A stretch of 11,425 nt of DNA, taken from the NCBI GenBank assembly GCA_030673645.1, contig DAOVIO010000134.1, positions 1 to 11,425 on the forward strand. The letters are read 5' to 3'. The DNA comes from JAGLSB01 sp023135955. GTDB taxonomy: Bacteria; Bacteroidota; Bacteroidia; Bacteroidales; GCA-2748055. Each line of letters begins with the position of its first letter. Positions within the stretch are counted from its first letter, which is position 1. The translations under genes and the position numbers were made by a program. Positions 7,009-11,425 of the stretch are shown in pieces. The notes beneath the pieces were generated by a model. That model ran no database searches and was not told where the DNA came from. It saw only the letters and a program-made list of their open reading frames with translations.

Positions 7009-8050
7009 AGCTAATTATTTGATGGTTAAAACTTTTCTCATCATCATTCAGAAAAGTAATAAAAATGGGAAGATAGAAAAATCTTTGCTCAATATCTTTG
7101 AATATGTCCCTGAATTTTCTGAGTTTAACAGCATCTTTTTCGGTAGTTAGAATGATGCCATTGTTTAATTTTTCAAGTTCTTCAACAATTTTTCGAGCAT
7201 CTTGTTCAATGTAATTGTGGTGGTCATTAAAACACAGCTCCTTAAATTTTGGAGATATTTTTCTGACAAAAGGCTTTATCTGTCTGGGATTCGCAATTCC
7301 GCTTACTATTAGAACTTCAGGTTTTTTATTCAAAATGGAATTTATGTCAAGATCCAGATTAGAGAAAATTGGTTTTATTACGGAGGCCACAACAGTAGTG
7401 AAAAATAAATGTTGAAATTTACCCAAAAGCGTTTCCTGGGCAATAATTCTCATATCGATGGCCTTAAGAGTCTTAGGCGATTTGCTAATAAGTATAATTT
7501 TTGCTCTTTTCCTTGAACTGAAAGGCTCTCTTAATCTTCCTGAGGGTAGGAGAAAATCTTTTTTTGCGGGACGGTTATAATCAATAAGCAATATATTCAA
7601 ACCGGGTTTTACATATCTGTGCTGGAAGGCATCATCAAGCAGGATAACATCGGGAGGCGGATTCATTTCTGATAAGTTTTGAATACCTCTTCTTCGGTTT
7701 GAATCAACGGCTACAATTACATTCGGGTATTTTTGCTTCAACTGGCAAGGCTCATCACCGATTTCTTCGGGATCAGAATTTTCCTGGGAAAGAACAAATC
7801 CTTTAGTTTTTCTTTTATACCCCCTGCTTAATACTGCTACTCTGAATTCATTATTCAAGAGGCCGATAAGATAATCGATATGAGGCGTTTTTCCGGTACC
7901 GCCAATGTTAAGATTACCTACGCTTATAACAGGAAAATTATATTCCCGCGAAGGCAGAATCCCCCAATCAAATAGTTTATTTCGGATAAAGATTATTAGT
8001 CCATAAACCAAACTAAAAGGGAGAAGGATTATTTTAAGTAATACTTGCAA
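6965..8050 (-). CDS. lpxK: Tetraacyldisaccharide 4'-kinase (lipid A 4'-kinase)
   Basis: LpxK uses ATP to phosphorylate the 4' position of the tetraacyldisaccharide-1-phosphate lipid A precursor at the cytoplasmic face of the inner membrane. The 361-residue protein has an N-terminal membrane helix (about 3-22). The P-loop GGTGKT is at 50-55, SRGYKR at 75-80, the GDEP motif at 98-101 with the likely catalytic aspartate D99, LLDDAFQHR at 137-145 (Walker B-like), GRLREP at 171-176, DHH at 276-278 and TTEKDAVKL at 302-310. The start is TTG at 8050-8048. A TAA stop lies one codon upstream and no ATG exists before the membrane helix, so this unusual start is well constrained. The 3' end runs 44 bases into the PNP gene. 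A possible promoter lies at 8076-8083, and sppA is upstream across a 204-bp gap. Its presence indicates a Gram-negative outer membrane with lipid A. Confidence 0.95.
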   Translation of the reverse strand: MQVLLKIILLPFSLVYGLIIFIRNKLFDWGILPSREYNFPVISVGNLNIGGTGKTPHIDYLIGLLNNEFRVAVLSRGYKRKTKGFVLSQENSDPEEIGDEPCQLKQKYPNVIVAVDSNRRRGIQNLSEMNPPPDVILLDDAFQHRYVKPGLNILLIDYNRPAKKDFLLPSGRLREPFSSRKRAKIILISKSPKTLKAIDMRIIAQETLLGKFQHLFFTTVVASVIKPIFSNLDLDINSILNKKPEVLIVSGIANPRQIKPFVRKISPKFKELCFNDHHNYIEQDARKIVEELEKLNNGIILTTEKDAVKLRKFRDIFKDIEQRFFYLPIFITFLNDDEKSFNHQIISYVRDNKRDSILHKK

Positions 8051-8075
8051 ATGTTAAATTATTTAGAATAGTTTG

Positions 8076-8083
8076 CGAAGATA
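8076..8083 (-). promoter_or_regulatory. Possible -7 promoter box for the lpxK-punA-MFS unit
   Basis: On the minus strand this reads TATCTTCG, one mismatch from the Bacteroidota -7 consensus TAnnTTTG. It ends 25 bases before the lpxK TTG, a sensible leader length. No convincing -33 TTG is seen at the expected distance, where the heptad array begins. The 204-bp gap from sppA makes a separate promoter for this unit plausible, but the box itself is only a weak call. Confidence 0.3.
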
Positions 8084-8100
8084 CGATTATTCGGGGAAAG

Positions 8101-8179
8101 GTTGCTGGTTACTGGTTACCAGTTGCTGGTTTCTAGTGGTTACTTGATTTTCTTCCCAGCAACAAGCAACAAGCAACAG
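8101..8179. repeat. Self-complementary heptad repeat array between sppA and lpxK
   Basis: The left part (8101-8142) reads as six consecutive 7-base units: GTTGCTG, GTTACTG, GTTACCA, GTTGCTG, GTTTCTA, GTGGTTA. The right part (8156-8179) holds units GCAACAA, GCAACAA, GCAACAG, which on the other strand read as GTTGCTT-type heptads. CCAGCAAC at 8156-8163 is the exact complement of GTTGCTGG at both 8101-8108 and 8122-8129, so alternative hairpins can form. CTGGT-T-ACCAG at 8112-8122 is a further small hairpin. There is no reading frame of note here. It resembles the dispersed GTTACTG-type palindromic repeats I recall from environmental Bacteroidota genomes, but copy number cannot be judged from one window. 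Confidence 0.65.
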
Positions 8180-8254
8180 TCCATTAATCCTTATATTCAC
8201 ACTAAATTAGTGATTTTCAATAACCTACACTAAAGGTTAAATCAGATCTTCCTC

Positions 8255-10018
8255 TTACCTAACAACCAAACGATAAGGCATCAAAGCCTGGATTCCTTTC
8301 ATCTCCTTAATAGACTTTAATTCCTCATAATAAATATAATTTTCACCTAATTCTTTCTCTAAGATCTTTAGTTGGCTTTTACCTGTGAGGTCAGATATTA
8401 TCTTTTGAAAAGGATCTTCGAGTTTCGGAAGTTTTACAATTCTGTATTCCTCCAATTCAGCCTCTTCAGCAGCAATGTCAATCGCTTTTTTTAGTCCTCC
8501 AAAATCATCGATAAGCCCAATTTTCAAAGCATCTGCTCCACTATACACATGACCACGGGCAATTTGGTCAACTTCATCATATGTCATAGCTCTTCCTTCT
8601 GCCACACGTTCAACAAAGCCTGTGTAAAAGGTCTCTATTTCATTCTGTAGAATTGCTCTTTCGTCGTTTGCAAGTGGCTCAAAAATAAAACCAAAATCTG
8701 CATGATCATTTGTTTTTACAATTTCGGTTGTAATTCCAATTTTTTCATTCACGAACTCCTGAGCATTAGGCCACATTCCAAAGACTCCAATTGATCCGGT
8801 TATGGTATTAGGATTTGCTAATATTTTGTGAGCTGGTGCAGCAATATAATAACCTCCGGATGCTGCCACATCTCCCATTGAGGCAATAACAGGTTTCAAT
8901 TCTGCAGCAAGTTTTACTTCACGCCATATAATATCTGATGCAAGTCCGCTTCCACCTCCAGAATTGATCCTCAACACAATGGCCTTTATACTGCTATCAC
9001 GTCGGGCAGCACGAATTGCCTTGGCAAAAGCATCACCCCCTATATTCTCGCTTACAGCATCACCATCAATAATAGTTCCTTGTGCATAAACTACTGCAAT
9101 TTTATTTCTAATCAGACCTTTTGATTCTCGTTTGGCCGCAACTTTGGTGTATTTTTTCAGACTTATTGTTTGAATGTCTTTTGATTCCTCAGTTCCTGTT
9201 TTGTCCTTTACAAAATCTATGAATTCATCGTAATAAATTAAGCTATCTGTAAACCCATGTTCTAAAGAGGACGTGGCATTAGTAATTGCCATTTCATCAG
9301 CCAACTGATTGATGACATCAACGTTGATATTTCTGGTTTCAGCTATACCTTCCACCATATGTCCCCAAAGAGAATTAAGGTAATCCTGAATTTGAAGTCT
9401 GTTTTCAGCACTGAGTTTTTTATAAATAAATCGTTCAACAGCTCCCTTAAATTCACCATGACGCACAACCTGAATTTCAATTCCAAGCTTGTCCAATGCC
9501 CCCTTGTAGAAAATCACTTCAGAGCTTAATCCCATAAACATTAAACTTCCCGTTGGTGTCAAAAAGATTTTGTCAGCTACGGAAGCCAGATAATAAGATC
9601 CATGAGTATAAATATCAGAATAGGAATAAATGAATTTCCCGGAAGTTTTGAAATCAATCAAGGCATCTCTTATTTCATTTAGAGTTGCCATGCCAATTGG
9701 CAATAGACTGAGGTTCATAATAATTCCGGTGATATTCTCATCATCTTTTGCTTTTTTGAGATTATCGAGAATATTGTCGAGACCCATTCTGGAATCTGGA
9801 GAAAATGTAGCAGGATTGATAAATTCAAAAGGGTTTTCAGATGCGCGATCTACAATAGGACTTTCAAAATTTATGAAGAGAACGGTATTAGCGTCAACCA
9901 CAACAGGTTTTTCAGCTGATGCTGAGCTGAAGATTCCGATAATAATAAAAATGAATAATAACAGTCCGATAAGGACGCCTAATATTGAAGCAAATGTAAA
10001 TTTGAAAAAGCTTTTCAT
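8255..10018 (-). CDS. sppA: Signal peptide peptidase SppA, long (67K) type
   Basis: SppA is a membrane-anchored serine protease facing the periplasm that degrades cleaved signal peptides and other small membrane peptides. From the ATG at 10018-10016 the protein has 587 residues, matching the duplicated long form. A hydrophobic anchor spans about residues 8-32. The N-terminal SppA domain covers about 45-270 and supplies the likely general-base lysine K191 in GEFKGAVE. The C-terminal domain (about 305-515) supplies the nucleophile S387 in GDVAASGGYY. The usual NSPGGS segment is NSGGGS here (352-357), with glycine at the proline position. An upstream in-frame TTG at 10078 would add 20 unconvincing residues before the anchor, so I reject it. 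The gene is divergent from folK and separated from lpxK by a repeat-containing gap. No strong terminator follows; there is only a weak 5-bp hairpin at 8222-8238. Confidence 0.95.
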   Translation of the reverse strand: MKSFFKFTFASILGVLIGLLLFIFIIIGIFSSASAEKPVVVDANTVLFINFESPIVDRASENPFEFINPATFSPDSRMGLDNILDNLKKAKDDENITGIIMNLSLLPIGMATLNEIRDALIDFKTSGKFIYSYSDIYTHGSYYLASVADKIFLTPTGSLMFMGLSSEVIFYKGALDKLGIEIQVVRHGEFKGAVERFIYKKLSAENRLQIQDYLNSLWGHMVEGIAETRNINVDVINQLADEMAITNATSSLEHGFTDSLIYYDEFIDFVKDKTGTEESKDIQTISLKKYTKVAAKRESKGLIRNKIAVVYAQGTIIDGDAVSENIGGDAFAKAIRAARRDSSIKAIVLRINSGGGSGLASDIIWREVKLAAELKPVIASMGDVAASGGYYIAAPAHKILANPNTITGSIGVFGMWPNAQEFVNEKIGITTEIVKTNDHADFGFIFEPLANDERAILQNEIETFYTGFVERVAEGRAMTYDEVDQIARGHVYSGADALKIGLIDDFGGLKKAIDIAAEEAELEEYRIVKLPKLEDPFQKIISDLTGKSQLKILEKELGENYIYYEELKSIKEMKGIQALMPYRLVVR

Positions 10019-10172
10019 GAGTAATTGATTTATTTGTTTTACAGGAATTGTTCTTATGAACTGAAAAAAAATTAGCAATTTTGTTCAGATGGCAGAGAAT
10101 GTTTAATTCATGGCATTCGTGAGGTTAAAAATAATAAGAATCTATCTAATTTTTGTTAAAAATTTATCAAAA

Positions 10173-10664
10173 ATGAAAAAGACCCTGGTTTTTGTATTAT
10201 TGGGAACAAATCTTGGTAAGCGGAAGGAGAATCTGCGGTATGCAATCATAGAAATTGAAAAATTGCACATTTCTTCTCTCAGGATTTCTTCTATTTATAA
10301 ATCAGAACCCTGGGGATTTGAAAGTGAGAACTATTTTTTAAATCAATGCCTTTCTTTTTACACTGAATTGAATCCGGAAGAACTTCTAATTTGTTTGAAG
10401 GAAATAGAGGTATCCATAGGCAGGACTAAAACGAGTGACTCTGGATACGAAGACAGAATATTGGATATTGATATTTTATTTTTTGGCAGCAGGATTATCA
10501 ATCTTGAACAATTAGTCATTCCTCATCCACGAATTGCAGAAAGGAGATTTACTCTTCAAGCTGTGGCAGATCTGGCTTCAGATTTGATTCATCCGGTTCA
10601 CAGGAAATCAATAGCTGATCTTCTTAATATATGTCCGGATAATTCAATAGTTATAAAATTGTGA
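10173..10664 (+). CDS. folK: 6-hydroxymethyl-7,8-dihydropterin pyrophosphokinase (HPPK)
   Basis: HPPK transfers pyrophosphate from ATP to 6-hydroxymethyl-7,8-dihydropterin, the step before dihydropteroate synthase in cytoplasmic folate synthesis. From the ATG at 10173 it has 163 residues, the family's usual single-domain size. It begins MKKTLVFVLLGTNLG with the conserved GTNLG(K/D) start region. SEPWGFE at 44-50 and the downstream FLNQC are the pterin-site loop. The signature GYEDRILDIDIL at 91-102 holds R95 and the magnesium-binding D98 and D100. IPHPR at 116-120 follows. An upstream in-frame ATG at 10110 would add 21 hydrophobic and basic residues not expected for this cytosolic enzyme, so I prefer 10173. 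An imperfect -7-like TAATTTTTG with one extra spacer base lies at 10147-10155. The gene converges on radC with a 26-bp gap that has no clear terminator. There is no fused FolB or FolP domain. Confidence 0.94.
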   Translation: MKKTLVFVLLGTNLGKRKENLRYAIIEIEKLHISSLRISSIYKSEPWGFESENYFLNQCLSFYTELNPEELLICLKEIEVSIGRTKTSDSGYEDRILDIDILFFGSRIINLEQLVIPHPRIAERRFTLQAVADLASDLIHPVHRKSIADLLNICPDNSIVIKL

Positions 10665-10690
10665 TTGGCATTATCCCTTTCCGAAGATGA

Positions 10691-11386
10691 TTAGCTTAAT
10701 ATTCCTTCATCTGCAAAACTGTAGAAAATATTATCGGCAATTATTATGTGATCAAGCAGACTAATGTCCATTGTCTGAGCGGCATTTTTAATTTTTTGAG
10801 TAATGTTTTTGTCAGCTACACTGGGTTTTGTATTTCCAGAAGGATGATTATGACATATAATTAGAGCGTTTGCCAGTTTAGCCAGGGCCCTGTTTAGTAT
10901 TATTTTTGTGTCGATAACTGTTCCTGTGGTGCCTCCTTTGCTAATACAGATGGTATCAATTACTTTATTTGATCTGTTCATAAGCAATATCCAGAATTCC
11001 TCATGTGCCAGATCGCCAAGTTTAGGTTGAAATATCTTAAAAACATCATAACTTGAGTTTATTTGCATTTTTTTAAGAGGTTCGCCAAAATTTCTCCTTC
11101 TGCCCAATTCCAAAGCTGCTAAAATATTAATAGCCTTAGCTTCACCAATACCCTTTATAGATGATATTTCTTCTATCTTCAATTTCCCCAACTCACCAAG
11201 GTTATTTCCTGCAAGATGTAAAAGATTCTTGGCAAGCTCCAGGGCGGAAAAATTTTTAGTCCCCGAACCGATTAGGATTGCAAGTATTTCAGCATCGCTC
11301 AAACTTTCTATTCCTTTTGAAAGCATTTTCTCTCTTGGTCTGTCCTCGACCGACCATTGTTTGATTGTTAAATTTTTGTATTTCAT
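10691..11386 (-). CDS. radC: RadC family JAB/JAMM-domain protein
   Basis: The 231-residue protein is a full-length RadC (UPF0758). Its cellular role is unsettled; the old DNA-repair name came from an E. coli mutation later reassigned. The N-terminal region (about 1-100) has the PREKM and LSDAEILAILIGSG motifs and a helix-hairpin-helix-like IKGIGEAKA at 77-85, which suggests DNA contact. The C-terminal JAMM metalloprotease-like domain (about 105-231) keeps the zinc-site pattern: H179 and H181 in HNHPSGN, a serine at 189 and D192. Glutamate E129 in HEEFW is the probable catalytic acid. All metal ligands are present, so enzyme activity is possible, though no substrate is known. The ATG at 11386 gives the expected N-terminus. 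The gene converges on folK, and only 39 bases of upstream sequence are visible. Confidence 0.94.
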   Translation of the reverse strand: MKYKNLTIKQWSVEDRPREKMLSKGIESLSDAEILAILIGSGTKNFSALELAKNLLHLAGNNLGELGKLKIEEISSIKGIGEAKAINILAALELGRRRNFGEPLKKMQINSSYDVFKIFQPKLGDLAHEEFWILLMNRSNKVIDTICISKGGTTGTVIDTKIILNRALAKLANALIICHNHPSGNTKPSVADKNITQKIKNAAQTMDISLLDHIIIADNIFYSFADEGILS

Positions 11387-11425
11387 TCTTCCAAATAAAG
11401 TGTCGTATACTCTTAATGGAAAAAA

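Noticed and set aside
8101..8179. CRISPR array
   Set aside because: The units are 7 bases with no unique spacers and no cas genes are nearby.
8222..8238. Hairpin AACCT...AGGTT downstream of sppA, and a small CACTAA-A-TTAGTG repeat at 8200-8212
   Set aside because: The stems are only 5-6 bp, AT-rich and lack a clear U tract on the minus strand, so I do not call a terminator for sppA.
9630..10028. 132-residue plus-strand open frame inside sppA
   Set aside because: It is antisense to the N-terminal part of sppA, which has clear family motifs, and the translated sequence shows no recognisable domain or plausible start context.
10019..10172. Promoters in the sppA/folK divergent region
   Set aside because: Only imperfect -7-like strings were found (for example one with a 3-base spacer at 10147-10155) and no paired -33 elements, so no separate feature was listed.
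10110..10172. Extended N-terminus of FolK from the ATG at 10110
   Set aside because: The added residues are hydrophobic and basic, unlike the cytosolic HPPK family, whose proteins start directly at the first beta-strand encoded from 10173.

Overview
The window is an AT-rich stretch of bacterial chromosome, probably from an environmental Bacteroidota (Bacteroidales/Marinilabiliales-like) species. Four things point that way: a surface protein that pairs lamin-tail domains with a C-terminal gliding/CHU_C-type sorting domain; HflX, Asd, PNP and LpxK proteins of Bacteroidota type; a sppA-lpxK-purine nucleoside phosphorylase gene order; and A-rich translation starts without clear Shine-Dalgarno sequences, with TAnnTTTG-like -7 boxes. 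This placement rests on recalled family features, not on a database search.

Layout. At the left, hflX (+, ribosome-associated GTPase) converges on asd (-, aspartate-semialdehyde dehydrogenase). A perfect 44-bp GC-rich palindrome with flanking T/A tracts lies between them and could terminate both transcripts. A short AT-rich region with two inverted repeats separates asd from a divergent gene for an 858-residue secreted protein. That protein has an N-terminal beta-rich domain, two Ig-like/lamin-tail units and a C-terminal sorting-type domain. It ends tail-to-tail, overlapping by 4 bp, with a minus-strand cluster read as lpxK -> purine nucleoside phosphorylase -> MFS transporter. In this cluster the first two genes overlap by 44 bp, the last two are 3 bp apart, and two of the three starts are TTG. 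Upstream of lpxK is a 204-bp gap with a self-complementary array of 7-bp units (GTTGCTG-like), then sppA (-). Divergent from sppA is folK (+), which converges on radC (-) at the right edge.

How the genes relate. The products are mainly housekeeping: ribosome rescue/splitting (HflX), entry to lysine/threonine/methionine/diaminopimelate synthesis (Asd), lipid A 4'-phosphorylation (LpxK), purine salvage (PNP), membrane peptide turnover (SppA) and folate synthesis (FolK), plus RadC, whose role is unclear. The accessory parts are the lamin-tail surface protein, the Fsr-like MFS transporter behind the purine phosphorylase, and the two intergenic repeat structures. I see no CRISPR array, insertion sequence, prophage, toxin-antitoxin pair, tRNA or rRNA, and no convincing case for a wholly new multi-gene system. 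The points most worth following up are the palindrome, the heptad array, and residue-level deviations in PNP and SppA.
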